DNA from: Cunninghamia lanceolata
Taxonomy: Eukaryota; Streptophyta; Pinopsida; Cupressales; Cupressaceae
Direction: 5' to 3'
Length of the DNA: 64,000 nt
Assembly (NCBI GenBank): GCA_027924645.1
Contig: BSBN01000140.1
Span: forward strand, 15,708,501 to 15,772,500
Part shown: piece after piece, positions 12,128-26,159 of the stretch
Position numbering within the stretch: position 1 is the stretch's first letter
Layout: each line of letters begins with the position of its first letter
Program-made: the position numbers and the translations under genes
The notes under the pieces: generated by a model
The model's input: the letters and a program-made list of their open reading frames with translations, nothing else
What the model was told of the DNA's origin: nothing
Database searches by the model: none

Positions 12128-13494
12128 TGTTGAGTACATGTGTCTCATATTTATAGGCATCGGCAAGAGTTGACCTTTGTCTCAGCAATCGGCAAAAGTC
12201 TCAATGATCACATGAAAGTAGGGGTTGTCATTTGTATCAGCAAGATGTGAACTATCGGTGTGATCTGAGAGACTAGCACCGATGGTGTGTGTTACTCCGA
12301 TGGTGGTTGGTGTCGATGAGAGTCATTCTAATAGAGAAAGGTCATTGGCATGAAAATCACTATTGGCCTGGTTTTGAAGTGTCATTTCGATGTGTTGAGT
12401 CACTCCGATGGAGGTTTGGCATCAGTGAGAGTCATTTCGATGATCGACATGACAAGTGACATTGGCGTGGCTAGAAGATGTCTCTTTGGTACTTCATGTT
12501 ACACCGATGAAGGATGAAGGCTTGGGCATCAGTGGGACAAGGAACCATTGGTGTGGATAGTGGAGTGGTCTTTGATGACTTGGGCTATTCTGATGAGGCT
12601 TAGACTGCCAGCGTCGGCAACAAAATTGCTGATGATAGTCTTATTGAGTGGTCTTGTATATAAAGAGATCAAAGGATCACTGGCTAATGAATGTGGGATA
12701 ATTAGATCTCATGAATATGAATAGTCATGGAAATGGTTATAAGATGGGATGCTAGGAATTCATTTAACAGTGGTGACATGGCTCCTTGACATGACAAAAG
12801 GAAAGAATAGCCAATGTTGTATTGGCAATGTATATCACTAATATTATCAATTGAATGGTTGCCCTTTTTGTAATTGTTTGGTCCATTATGGTAGTCGAAT
12901 CGAATGTTCTCTTTTGTAATGTGACATGTTAAATGCATTGTAATAGGGGAGTGAGAACAGAGTTTAGGTGAAGGGGATTCATGTTGAGAGGGAGAAGAGG
13001 GAAGTATCTCTCTCTCGATGATGTCCTGTACTGTATGCTATTTGTGGCATGATAATAGTATGAAGGACTAACCCGAGTGTTGTGATTAGAACTGAGAACT
13101 TTTTGCAGGGTTATGCTGTCAATTATTCTTCTAGAGGAGCAAGATGTAAATCTCTGTGTTAAGGCTTTGAGCCTGCAAGTGTATTGTAATATGTTTGTTG
13201 TTGCTGATTAATACATTGGTTCGATGCTTTGGAGTGTGGGGTTTTTTACTCGTAAGGATTTTCCCCACGTATATCTGTATCTCTTGTTCTATCTTTCATG
13301 TTAACATTTCTGTTGTCGAAATTAGATCTTGTTGCTTGTATTTCCTCTAAGGGTCAATGTTGGAAATGTTCTGTCTATTTCCACTTTGTGGCATAGTTGT
13401 GCATGTTTTTTGAAGTTGCTTGAAAAGAATTTAAATCTATCGAAGACACCACTGTTCTTAGATATACATTCTAAGATGCTCTTATTTCCTTATA
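12128..13494 (+). repeat. 5' LTR of element B
   Basis: The U3 contains many CCGATG/CATCGG-type motifs. TATATAAAG at 12657-12665 is a good TATA candidate, so R probably begins about 30 bp after it. The LTR end has drifted from CA to TA. Confidence 0.85.
12657..12665 (+). promoter_or_regulatory. TATA box candidate, LTR B
   Basis: TATATAAAG is conserved at the equivalent place in the other LTR (17416-17424), despite divergence around it. That supports a core-promoter role in the ancestral element. Confidence 0.55.
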
Positions 13495-16400
13495 AGTGAT
13501 ATTAGAGCCATCTTCTAGGATTTGCTTTATTGCTCACATATGTACGTTTGTGTGCTGCATTTGTTTGCATGTAAGAGTTCCTGGTGTATAAGGTCTGGGT
13601 ATTCCTTTTGTGATGATTTCTTAGTGTGATAGGCTTGAGGAAATATGAAGGAATCGTCTATTGTTTGATCCTTGTTTTGAGTGAAGTCTGGCAATTGATC
13701 GTGTTTTTCTATTTCAGCAGTGCCTGAAGGATGGTGAAGATGAAGAGACTGGAGCTGGGCATGATGTGGCCTAAGGCTCTTAGTTGACAGTGTATAATCC
13801 TATTGCATGGGGTGGATTATGCTTTGTGGTTGTCTCTGTAATAACTTTCATATTGGGTGTCTGTGTGAGAGTCTTCATTGTGATATGAAGAAGTTTATGT
13901 TGCTACTTAGCCATGGAGAAGTGGGCTTATGCTGGATATTTGTTCCTAGTATTGGAAAGCATTGTTTCTTTTGCCCTAGTTGCATAAAGGCTATGGATTT
14001 GATCATTGGAATGTCTGGGAGCTTCTGTAATAGCCTAATTCTCTCAGATGCATGTGCATGTTGGTGGTTGAGGAATTGGTCTACAAATGGGCTTGAAGCT
14101 CTTGAACTACTATTTCCTTAAATGGATATTTTGTACTTGCAAGACTCAAATTCATGTTTTTTAGATTTGAGGGGTTTTATAGTTTTTCTTTAAACTCTAT
14201 GGTTATGCATATTCATTATGATCCATTATTCTATTTTAATTGTTATGGAGTTTATAATGCAAACTTTTGAGTCATCTAGATGTGAAGTGGATATGGATGT
14301 GCATGAGTGTTTCGTATAACAAAGTGATTTTGTAGGTTTTGCACAGACACAAGAAAAAACTTGTGGTTTTGTTGAAGCTGCAATTAAACTATTTTCTAGA
14401 CCCTATTTTTTGGGGTGTTGCTGGATGAGATAGTTGCAGTCTTGTGGGAGTGTTGGTACATGATAAGTCACTCAACATTTTTGTGGTGATGCTTTTATGG
14501 GTTCCTTGACTATGGTGCTCAGGTTGTGGATTGATTTGGCAAATCAGATTGTAAGTAATATGGTGTTTCTTGTCATGTTGTCTACATGGTTATTTACCTC
14601 TTGAGATCTCAGTTTTGCAATTTTTAGTGTGATAGTGACTTTGTGTGGTGCATTGATTAGATCTACGAGTTATGTAGTTTTTTGGATTGGCCACCTATTA
14701 AGCTACAATGAGATGACTCAGATGTGGACTGTCTATATTCACAAGATCATTCAGTGTTTATGCAGACTTGTTAGCTATCCTTGTTTGTGGTCACTTGTGC
14801 ATTGGTGTGATTGCATTAGGATAAAAGGGTGGATAGTGTAAAGTACCTAAACAGTTAGTAATCTGTAGCATGTGTATCACAATGTCATGTATAGCTTGGA
14901 TACATAGTTCAATGTAAGCTTTTGACAGTGATGTTGTATTTCCTTGGTTTGGAGATCTTGGTGCCATTTGTTTTTTATTGATATGTTAATATGTGGACTT
15001 GGAATATTTTTAGATGAGAAGATGTTTAGTCATGTTGCTTGGAAAGCTTGGTTGCCACATTTTAGTGGGAGCTTTAGAAATGACTACAGATTCATCGCTT
15101 AGTGATGAATGATCTTCTTTAGTGTTGTAGATGTTACTAAGAGGAGCTCTTAGATCCTGTTGCTGCAGAAGGGTTCTTTCTCATTTCCAAGGGCACTACT
15201 TGAGGATGGGTAACATCTTGGAGCCATGAAGGACTCACTCAGTCTTTGGTTGAGGTGTTGATTGGTGCTTGATAGGTGAGAACTTGTTTGGTTCATTTCA
15301 TGATATACTCTTGTTTAAGCATTTGAGTTTGGCATGATATGTTGCTCTTGAGACTTTGGTTAAGTTCACCTAAAGCATGGAATCTTTTAAGGGAGATGAT
15401 AAGATCATGATGTCATGATAAGTTTCCTTTATGTTTGGTACATTTATTATTTTCTTGATTACTTCATAGTGGTGTAGTGATGCAATTAGAGTTTAGCATG
15501 AGGTGATTGTTTGTAGGTACTCATGGATACATGGAGAATAAGGTGAGACTGTATATGCTGTGCTTAATTAGAGCTTGTAGTAGGAAGTTCAAGGAGTCTT
15601 TACCTTGGTTGAATGTGAGTTCAACAAAAGATCTAGAGGAGATTGTTCTTGGAGAAAGTCATTGGGACTTGGATATCTTGGAAGAACATTCTCATTCCCC
15701 ACTCTTGGTCTGTTTGACAGTTTATTACTTGAGAGGTTTTGCCCATTGTTTCTCTCAGGTGTTTTATGCTTTCTTTCATAGACATGGATCTTAAACTATT
15801 GATATATGGTTCTAGAGGATTCATTGTGAGAGATGGATAGCATGATTATCTCCTTTTGCATTTGAGTTTAAAGATATCATTCATTGATGAGAATTGTTAT
15901 GAGAATTGTTAGGAGATGGTTTTATGGGTTGATTTCCTGAAATGGAGAAATGGATTAGTTTGATCTTCTTTGGTTTGAGAGGCTTACATCCATGTTAGTT
16001 GCAAGATTACATATGTTGAATTTTATCTGTTGAAATTCAATGTTTGTTTGGGTGTTGTTATGTTGTTCTCTTTGGGGGTGTTGTGAAGGAGATCATACTT
16101 GATACAGTTGGCATTCAGAGGTGTACGCAGAAGGATTGTCTATAGGTATATGATGTATGGAGTTACTCTCTATGGTCTTGGTTATCTTCCTGGATGGTTT
16201 GTTTCACACTACATTTGTTTGAGGTTTGATTGGAGGTGAGGTGATCACTAGTTTGTGGTCATGTGTTTTCACTTATGTTCTTGAGTGATGACATGGAAGT
16301 TTTGTTATCTTTTTCCTTTGTTGGGTTTGGAGAACTTGGGAGAGTTATGGACTGGTGGTGAGGAGTTGTGATTTGATTATAGGTGTTGCATATCATTGTG

Positions 16401-16885
16401 GATGTTTCCTTGGTACTACATGATGTTTACACTTTCTATGTGATGCTATTGGTGCACTTTGTATGCCATGATGTTTTCAAATCTTCATTACCCATGCAGT
16501 GGGAGTTCTTGGATGTGTTTGGTCTTTTTCGACTGGTTGACACATGGAGCTTGTATTTGTAGTTAATTGGTGTATATGTAGGTGGTATGAGTCTACTGAT
16601 ATGGATGATTGGATGGATTAGCACTAACTGTGTGTGCTATTTTCAGTCACATGGGTTTTTTGTTCAGTTGGGTAGGTGCAGACAGTTTTCTGATTGTTGT
16701 TCTAGCTAATGTTCTATCTTATTTCTGGAGGATGATTTCATGGCTATGTTTTGGAAGCTTTGAAGTTGGTTATGTTGGAGCTTTTGTATAGCTTGTGAGC
16801 ACAGTGGAGTGGAGACAGTATTAACTTTGGTACTGTAACTTGGAGCATTGATGGTTTTGTCTAATTCCTTTGTCAAGTGGGAGAA
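13495..16885 (+). other. Non-coding interior of element B
   Basis: The interior begins with a primer site (TGATATTAGAGC, 13497-13508) that is two changes from TGGTATCAGAGC, and ends with the polypurine tract TCAAGTGGGAGAA (16873-16885). Short frames such as 13807-14121 are hydrophobic and motif-free. The same interior, also 3,391 bp, is found in element C, so it is a conserved non-coding cargo, not random decay. Confidence 0.75.
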
Positions 16886-18257
16886 TGTTGAGTACATGTG
16901 TCTCAGATTGACAGGCATCGCAAAGAGTTGACCTTTGTCTCAGTGATCGGCAAGACTCTTAGCAATCACATGAAAGTAGGGGGTTGTCCTTTGTATTGGC
17001 AAGACATGAACTATTGGTGTGATCTGAGAGACTATCACCGATGGTGTGTGTTACTCTGATGGTGGTTGGTGTCAGTGAGAGTCATTCCAACAAAGAAAGG
17101 TCATTTGCATGAAAATCACTATCATCTTAGTTTTGAAATGTTGTTCGGATGTGTTGAGTCACTTCGATGGAGGTTTGGTGTCGGTGAGAGTCATTCTGAT
17201 GATCGAAATGACAAGTGACATCAGTGTGGCTGGAAGATGTCTCTCCAATACTTCATGTTACACCGAGGAAGGATGAAGGCTTGGCTATCAGTGGGACAAG
17301 GAACCATCAGTGTGGATGGTGGAGTAGTCTCCAATGGCTTGGGCTATTCTGATGAGGCTTAGATTGGCATCATCAGCAATGAAATTGCCAATGATAGTCT
17401 TACTAAGTGGTCTTGTATATAAAGTGATCAAAGGATCACTGGCTGATGAATGTGCGATAATTAGATCTCACAAATATGAGTAGTCGTGGAAACGGTTATG
17501 AGCTGGGATGCTAGGAATTCATTTGGCAGTGGTGATGTGGCTCCTTGACATGCTGGAAGGATAGAATAGCCAATGTTGTATTGGCAATGTTTATCACTAA
17601 TATTGTCAATTGAACGGTTACCTTTTTTGTAACTGTCTCGTCTGTTATTGTAGTCAAACCGAATGTTCTCTTCTATAATCTGACATGTTAAACACATTGT
17701 AACAGGGGAGTGAGAACAGAGTTTGGGTGAAGGGGATTTAGGTTGAGAGGGAGAAGAGGGAAGTATCTCTCTCTCGGTGATGTCCTGTACTATATGCTAT
17801 TTGTGGAATGATAACAGTATGAAGGACTAACCCAAGTGCTATGATTAGAACTGAGGAGAACTTTGTGAAGGGTTATGTTGTCAATTATTATTCCAGAGGA
17901 GCAAGATGTAAATCTCCATGTTAAGGCTTTGAGCTTGCAAGTGTATAGTAACATGTTTGTTGTTGCTGATTAATACATTGGTTCGATGCTTTGGAGTGTG
18001 GGGTTTTTTACCCATAAGTGTTTTCCCCACGTATATCTATGTCTCTTGTTCTATCTTTCGTGTTAACATTTTTGTTGTTGAAAGTAGATCTTTTTGCTTG
18101 TATTTCCTCTAAGGGTCAATGTTGGAAATGTTCTATGTCCGTTTCTGCTTTGTTGCATAGTTGTGCATATTTTTTGAAGTGATTGAAAAGAATTTAAATA
18201 TGTCAAAGACACCACTATTCTTAGAAATACATTCTAAGATGCTCTCATTTCCTTACA
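16886..18257 (+). repeat. 3' LTR of element B
   Basis: It repeats the 5' LTR with many substitutions and small indels, and retains the TG and CA termini. Confidence 0.85.
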
Positions 18258-18262
18258 ACAAC

Positions 18263-19077
18263 TTCTTTACACATGAGCAACAGTGCCAAAAAACCAATGG
18301 AATAAAGCACAACCACCTGACCATGTGAAACCTTGAGGTCCACCCCCCATGCTAGGAAATAACAATAAGGTGCCACTAAGAAAACACACAAGAATTCAAC
18401 AGGCTAATATGTGCAAGGACTACACATGACTCCAATACAACACTGGTTGAAATGAACACCACAAACAACTCAAACAACACTTCCAGAGGCAAACACACAA
18501 TGAAAAAGGAAAACACAATCAGCGAATACTAGGTTGTAGTAGGGAGAGTATCATCGCATGGTCCTAGCATGGGTTATCTAGGCTATCTCTCTATAGAAAC
18601 TAGCCCTTATCTATGGTTACCCTGGTAGCCTCTCTCTAGGCACCGGCCCCATAGGATGACACATGCAGAACTAACACATCCACTCATGAATAAAAGGAGG
18701 TTGATCATGCCAACCACGACCTTCTCATCCCGTCCTTAGCCTAAACGAGCTCTACAAGCATGGGCAAGGTCAATTATCTTATTTAGTGTGGAAACTACCC
18801 AACCCTATAAATTTATTATTAAGCTATCACTAGATTAGAAACTTCCAATGGGTTACCCTAGTAGCCACTTTGGGCACTGACCGCACATTGAAAGCCACTC
18901 CCGTACCTACATCTAGAAGACCCTAACACATCAAACAAGACAATTACCATCACAATGAAATATAACATATACAACACAAGGCATTTACCTTCTTGCATAC
19001 AAAACATAATCATGGGGACCAATTCTTATATCCTTGGCCCAAAACATAAACCAAGCATGAACTATCATATTCTCATC
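18263..19077. other. Older repeat DNA between elements B and C, no gene
   Basis: A/C-rich sequence without a supported reading frame. It continues the host repeat broken by B and is broken again by C at a TCATC target. Probably gypsy LTR sequence. Confidence 0.4.
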
Positions 19078-20485
19078 TGTAAGGAAATGAGAGCATCTAA
19101 GAACTTATTTCTAAGAAAAATGGTGTCTTCAACAGATTTAAATTCTTTTCAATCTCTTCCAAAACACTCATAACTATGCCACAAAGTGAAAATAGACAGA
19201 AGATTTCCAACATTGATCCTTAGAGGAAAGCACAAGTAACATTAACCAGTTTCAACAGCAGTAACATTAAACCTGAAAGACATAACAAGAACATAGATTT
19301 ATGTGGGGAAAACCCTTACGGGTAAAAAACCCCACACTCCAAAACACCAAGCAATTGTATTATTTAGCAGCCAAATAGTTACAATACATTTACAGGCTCA
19401 TAGCCTTTACAGGAGATTAACATCTTATTCCTTCTAAAGAATAGCTGACAGTATAACCCCGCACAAAGCTTACTAGCACTCGAGTCAGCATACTGTTATC
19501 ATACTACAAATAGCACACAATATAGATCTTCACCCTCTTGGCCAAAATCCCCTTCACCCAAACTTTGCTCTTTTTCATCTCTCCTTAGTCCCTTCACATA
19601 CTGTTAACATGCTGCGTACAACATACAGAACAGGATTTCACAGAAGAAGAAAATCAAATCTCACTAGATTGAACTCTCTGACTTTTTTCTTTCAATTCCA
19701 AATTGCTTTTAGCAATCTAATTGAAACAATTGTTTGAGCAACCAACCTTTTTACTTACACTCACCAATCGTCCAAACTACCATTTCTAACTATTCACATT
19801 CGTGAGATTAGTCCCACATGCATCTGTCAACAAACACACAGTAAGTTTATCATCGGCACTTTTGCTGACAATACCAAGCAGCTCACTAAACATCAGGATG
19901 ACAAATAACATCAGAGGAACTTCTCTTCGCTAGGCCGACAGTTGTTCTTATGCCAATGATCTTCAAACTAACCACATCATCATCAAGACACAGATCATCA
20001 GTGACACTATTTTCATCTGCACTGATAGCAAACTTCATATCGATGACTATTTATGTTGAACCATTGAACCTGATGAACTCCTGAATGGTTCAATGAACTC
20101 TTGAACTATTGAATCGATGAACCAATGAACCATTGAACTGATGCTTGCGAACCGATGAACCAATTAACCATTGAACCGATGCCTATGAACCGATGAACCA
20201 TTGAACCGATGCCGTCGAACAGATGCCTGTGAACAGATGCCTGTGAACCAATGAACTAATGAACCATTGAACTGATGCATGTGAACCGATGAACCAATGA
20301 ACCATTGAATAGATGTCGTTGAACTAATGAACCAATGAGCCATTGAACCGATGCTTGCGAACCAATGAACTAATGAACCATTGAACCAATGCCGTCGAAT
20401 TGATGAACCAATGAACCATTAAACCTGTCAAGTGAAGTTCGAGTCTTCTGGTTGAACTTGTAATCTGAGTCACAAGTACTCAACA
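19078..20485 (-). repeat. 3' LTR of element C
   Basis: On plus it starts TGTAAGGAAATG and ends ACTCAACA. The terminal part matches LTR B in reverse. The U3 part carries the minisatellite. Confidence 0.88.
20059..20430. repeat. ~38-bp minisatellite in LTR C (left copy)
   Basis: Imperfect tandem units built from GAACCGATG, AACCAATGAACCATTG and short variable spacers. The array lies in the U3 of the LTR. Confidence 0.8.
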
Positions 20486-23400
20486 TTCTCCCACTTGATA
20501 AAGGAATTACAGGAAACCATCAATGCTCCAAGTTACGAAAATAAAGCTGAAACTGTCTCCACTCCACTATGCTCTCAAGCTACACAGAAGCTCCAACATA
20601 ACCAACTTCAAAACTTCCGTAACATAGCCATGAACACATCCTCTAGAAACAAGATAGAACATTAGCTAGAACAACAATCAGAAAACTGACTGCACCCATC
20701 CAACTGAACAAAAAACCCATGTGACTGAAAATGGCACACACAGCTAGTGCTAAAACATCCAATCACTCATACCTTGAAGGTATGAACATCAATAGACTCA
20801 TGCCACCTACATATGCACCCATCAATTGCAAATACAAGCTCCATGTGTCAACCAGTTGAAGAAGACCAAACACATCCAAGAACTCCCACTGCACTGGTAA
20901 TACAAATCTGAAAGGATCAAGGCATACAAAATCCACCAATTGTATTACATAGAAAGTGTAAATATCATGTAGTACCAAAGAAACATCCACCATGATATGC
21001 AAACTTTGTAAATAACTTGTACATCTCACCACCAGTCCAGAAATATCTCAAGTTCTTCACACCCAACAATGAAAGAGATAACAAAACCTTCATGCTATCA
21101 CCCAAAACAATGTAATGTGAAATGCAACATTAGAAAAATAATTGAGACCAAGAGAAACTCTGCACATCATATTCCTATAGAAAATCCTTCTACATACAAA
21201 TCTGAATGCCAACTATGTCAAGTATGATCTCCTTCAAAACACCCCAAAGAGAACAACATAACAACACCTAAACAAACATTCAATGTCAAAAGATCAAATT
21301 CTACATATGTAATCATGCAACTAAACATGGATGTAAGCCTCTCCAACCAAAGAAGATCAAACTAATCCATTTCCTGTTTCAGGAAATCAACCCATAAAAC
21401 CATCTCCTAATAATTCTCATCAATGAATGATATCTTAAACACAAATGCACAAGGAGATTAATCATGCTATCCATCTCTCACAATGAATCCTCTGGAACCA
21501 TATATCAGCAGTTCAAGATCCATATCTATGAAAGAAAGCATAAAACACCTGAGAGAAATAATGGACAATACCTCTCAAGTGAAACTTGTCGAGTAGACCA
21601 AGAGTGGGGAATGAGAATGTTCTTCCAAGATATCCAAGTCCCAACGACTTTCTCCAAGAACAATCTCCTCTAGATCTTTTGTTGAACTCACATTCAACCA
21701 AGGTAAAGACTCCTCAAACTTCCTGCTACAAACTCTGATTAAGCACAACATATACAATCTCACCTTATTCTTCATGTATCCATAGACATCTACAAATAAT
21801 CATATCATGCTAAAGCCCAAATGCATCACTGCACCAACATGAAGTAATCAAGTAAAAGATCAATGCACCCAACACATAGAGAATCACCAAACCACTGTCA
21901 AAGTTCCAATCATCTAAATCAAGAACTTATCATGACATCATGATCTTACCATCCCCCTTAGGAGATTCCATACTTCAGGTGAACTTAACCAAAGTCTCAA
22001 GAGCAATATATCATGCCAAAACTCTAAACCAACATCACCTGTCAAGCATCACCAACACCTCAGCCAAAAATTTCATGAATTCTCCATGACTTCAAGATGT
22101 TACTCATCCTCAAATAGTACCCTTGCAAATGTGAAAGAACCCTTCTGCAGCAATAGGATCAAAGAGCTCCTCCTAGTAACATTTTCAACATTAAAGAAAA
22201 TCATTCACCACTAAGTGATGAACACACAGTCAATACTAAATCTCCCACTGAACCATGACAACTGAGCTTTCCAAGCATCGTGACCAAACATCTCCTAATC
22301 TAAAAATCCTCGAGGTCCACACATTAGCATGTCCATGTGACAATAAAACCAGGTGACACCAAGATCTCCAAATCAAGGAAATAAACTATCACTGTTAATA
22401 GCTTACACAAACCTGTGTATTCAAGCTATACATGACAACATGATACACATACTACAGGTCTCCATAACCAACTATTCAGATACTCTACAACCTCCATCCT
22501 CTCATCCCAAAATAGTCACACCAATCCACAAGTGACCACAAACAAGGCCAGCTAACAAGTCTGCACAATCAAATAATCAATCTTGTGGATATAGACCATC
22601 CACTTCCAAGTTATCCCACTACAATCAATAGGTTGTACACACCTAAAAATTGCATAACTCGTAGATCCAACTATACTGAAACAAGCAAACTTACTATTGC
22701 ACTAGAAAATGCAAAACAAAGATCTCAAGGAAAAGATAACAATGTAGACAACATGACTCAAGCACTAGATTACTTACAAATCTGATTTGCCAAACATTTC
22801 CACAACCAGAGCACCATAGTCAAGAAACTAGAAGCATTACCACAGAAATGCTGAGTGTCATATCACATACCAGCACTCCCATGTAGAGAAAGCATTTCAC
22901 CTCCTCACACCATGCATAGAGCATGCATGCAAAACTATAACTATATCATCCAACAACACCCCAAAAGCCAGGGTCTACAAACAACTTAACTGCAACTTCA
23001 CAAAACCACAAGTTTTTCTCTTGACCATGTAAAACTTGCAAAACCACTGTGTTTGAAAAACACCCATGCACATCCATACCCACTTCACATCTAGAAGACC
23101 CAAAAGTCTACAACATAAACTCCATAACAATTAAACTAGAAAAATGGATCATCATGAATATGCATAACCATAGATTTTAAGGAAAAACTATAAAACCCCT
23201 GAAACGCAATAAACATGAATCTAAGTCAAGCAACTACAAAATATCCAATTAAGGAAACAACAGTTCAAGAGCTTCAGACCCACTTGTAGACCAATCCCTC
23301 AACCACCAACATGCACATGCATTCAAGAGAATCAGGCTATTACGAAAGCTCTCAGACCATCCAATGATCAACTCCATAGCCTACATGCAATTAGGGTAAC

Positions 23401-23876
23401 AGAAAATTATGCCTTCCAATACCAGGAACAAAACACCTAGCATAAGCACAATACTCCATGGCTGAGCAGTAACACAAACTTCTTCATATCATCAGAGAGC
23501 CTCTCACACAGACACCCAATATGAAAGTTACTGTAGCAACACAACCACAAAGCAAACCCCATGCAACAAGATTAAATACTGTCAACTAAGAGCCTCAGGC
23601 CACATCATGACCAGCTCCAGTCTCTTCATCTTCACCATCCTTCAAGAACCTGCTGTAACATGAAGACAAGATTAACTGCAAGACTTCCACTCAAACAAGG
23701 ATCAAACAATCAGATGATTCCTTCAGATTTCCTCAAGCTTGTCACACTAATAAATCATCACAGAAAGAATATCCAAACCTTATACACCAGGAACTCTTAC
23801 ATGAAAACACATCCAACACACAAATGTACATATCTGAACAACAAAGTAGATCCCAAAAGAAGGCTCTGATACCACT
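20486..23876 (-). other. Non-coding interior of element C
   Basis: It lies between the polypurine tract and the primer site. I see no gag, protease, integrase or reverse-transcriptase motif in any frame. Homology to the interior of B is clear near both ends, for example the stretch after the primer site and the stretch about 900-1,000 bp before the 3' LTR. Confidence 0.75.
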
Positions 23877-25273
23877 TGTAAGGAAATGAGAGCATCTCAT
23901 AACGTATTTCTAAGAAAAATGGTGTCTTTGACATATTTAAATTCTTTTCAATCTCTTCCAAAACATGCACAACTATGCCACAAAGTAGAAATAGACATAG
24001 AACATTTCCAACATTGATCCTTAGAGGAAAGAACAAGCAACATTAACCAGTTTCAATAGTAGAAACATTAAACTTGAAAGACAACAAGAACACATATTTA
24101 CGTGGGGAAAATCCTTACGGGTAAAAAACCCCACACTACAAAACACTGATCCATTGTATTATTTAGCAACCAAATAGTTACAATACATTTATAGGCTCAT
24201 AGCCTTTACAGGAGATTAACATCTTGTTCCTTCTGAAGAATAGCTGACAATATAACCCTGCACAAAGTTCTCTAGCACTTGGGTCAGCATACAGTTATCA
24301 TGCTACAAATAGCACACAGTATAGATCTTCACCCTCTCATCCAGAATCCCCTTCACCCAAACACTACTCTTTTTCATCTCTCCTCAGTCCCTTCACATAC
24401 TGTTAACATGTTGCGTACAACATACAGCACAAGACTTCACCGAAGAAAAAAATCAGAGCTCACCAGATTAAACTCTCTAACTTTTTTCTTTCGATTCCAA
24501 ATTGCTTTTAACAATCTAATTCAAACAACCATCTGACCAACCAACCATTTTAGTTATGCTCACCAACCATCCATACTACCATTTCTAACTGTTTGCGTTC
24601 ATGAGATTAGTCCCACATGCATCCGTTGACAAACACATCAACTGCATATATGCAGGAACACACGATAAGTTTATCGTCGGCACTTTTATTGACAAGACCA
24701 AGTAGCTCAATGAACATCGGGATGACAAGTAAAATTTGAGGAACTTCTCTTCACTGGGCCGATAATTATTCTTACGCTGATGGTCTTCACACTGACCACA
24801 TCATCGTCAAGACACAGATCATCGGTGACACTATTTTCACCTATCCCGATAGCAAACTTCATACCAATGAGTATTCATGTTGAACCATTGAACCTGATGA
24901 ACTCCTAAATGATTCAATGAACTCTTGAACTATTGAACATATGCCATCAAACTGATGAACCAATGAACCATTGTACTGATGCCTACGAACTGATGAACCA
25001 ATGAGCCATTAAACCAATTCCTGCGAACCGATGAACCAATGAACCATTGAACCGATGCCATCGAACTGATGAACCAATGAACCATTGAACCATTGAACTG
25101 ATGCCTGTGAATTGATGAACCAATGAACCATTGAACTGATGCCTATGAACCGATGAACCAATGAACCATTGAACTGATGTTGTCAAACTGATGAACCAAT
25201 GAATCATTGAACCTGTCAAGCAAAGTTCAAGTCTTTCAGTTGAACCTGTAATCTGAGTCACAAGTACTCAACA
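23877..25273 (-). repeat. 5' LTR of element C
   Basis: Matches the left LTR. The two flanking CT bases and the primer site on its left show that this is the 5' LTR in element sense. Confidence 0.88.
24889..25210. repeat. ~38-bp minisatellite in LTR C (right copy)
   Basis: Same unit family as in the other LTR, with a different order and number of variant units. A repetitive open frame (24983-25261, minus) arises only from this array and is not a gene. Confidence 0.8.
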
Positions 25274-26159
25274 TCATCATGATGCATTTATAACACAAAA
25301 TACACATCATTTCAGATCATATGGAGCAAGGTATTATCCATATTGCATAGTCATCATAACCACATGAATAGGAGGCAATATTTCAAGCATGTAGTTCATT
25401 CAATTCACATGATGCACACATAGCCAACTCCCACATAATCACACCCTCCTAGGACTCTGGAAACAACTTCCCCAAATAACACAAACACTTGACACCACTA
25501 AACACAATGGGCTCATATCACATTCACTCTCAGATGCACATCATAAACTAAGATCCTTCATCAATATTTTCATGATCAATCGTCTAACAAAGATAAAGTG
25601 AATCTATCAATATAGAATTGTAGCTAATAATTCTCAAGACTTATTTTAATTTCATTTTATTTAAATGAATGTGAACAACATGCAAATAACCCTAAGACAT
25701 ACAAATTAAGCACAACAATTATTTACACTATTTCTAACTGATGTAGATTTCATTAATAATCTAGACAATTTTGTAAATACTATTAAATATAATTGTATAA
25801 GGAAGGCTAAAAGCCTATAATATTATAATGTTATAAATATCTTACAAGATACAAAACCCGAAGCTACAATGAAAGAACCTTGTTCTAAGGTTAGTTTGGG
25901 AGGAAAGGAATACAAAACAATAAAAAATTCCTATAGATCGAACATCTTCATCAAATCTACCACACTTTTAACCACATGCATAAGATAGGATTATCACAAA
26001 ATGAATTTGTTGAGAAGGCTTTAGAAGCTACCAACAATGTCAAATGTGAAGGCATAGATAGAGCATGTAGACTGATTGATGGAATGCCTTGAAGAGAGTC
26101 ATATGATGTAAAGCAATGATCATAGGACATGCACAAAATGAATTTGTTAAAAAATCTTA

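Larger units (their letters stand above)
12128..18257 (+). mobile_element. LTR retrotransposon B, non-coding copia-like (LARD type)
   Basis: LTRs of about 1.37 kb begin TGTTGAGTACATGTG; the 3' copy ends TTACA and the 5' copy TTATA. The flanks are ACAAC on both sides (12123-12127 and 18258-18262). It has a decayed initiator-Met primer site after the 5' LTR and a copia-style polypurine tract (AAGTGGGAGAA) before the 3' LTR. The 3,391-bp interior has no gag or pol reading frame, so it is a large non-autonomous derivative. LTR copies differ visibly more than those of A, so it is older. Element C is the same family. Confidence 0.88.
19078..25273 (-). mobile_element. LTR retrotransposon C, same family as B, opposite orientation
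   Basis: LTRs of about 1.40 kb face the minus strand, with the target duplication TCATC on both sides (19073-19077 and 25274-25278). The primer site is intact: GCTCTGATACCA at 23863-23874 is the complement of TGGTATCAGAGC (initiator Met tRNA). The polypurine tract reads as TTCTCCCACTTG on plus at 20486. The 3,391-bp interior matches element B in the reverse sense and lacks gag and pol. Its U3 differs from B by a tandem minisatellite. Confidence 0.9.

Noticed and set aside
13807..14841. Hydrophobic frames in the interior of element B
   Set aside because: Not conserved as frames in element C and free of retrotransposon motifs.
24983..25261. Repetitive minus-strand frame (FNGSLVH-type repeats)
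   Set aside because: Direct translation of the 38-bp minisatellite; not a protein gene.
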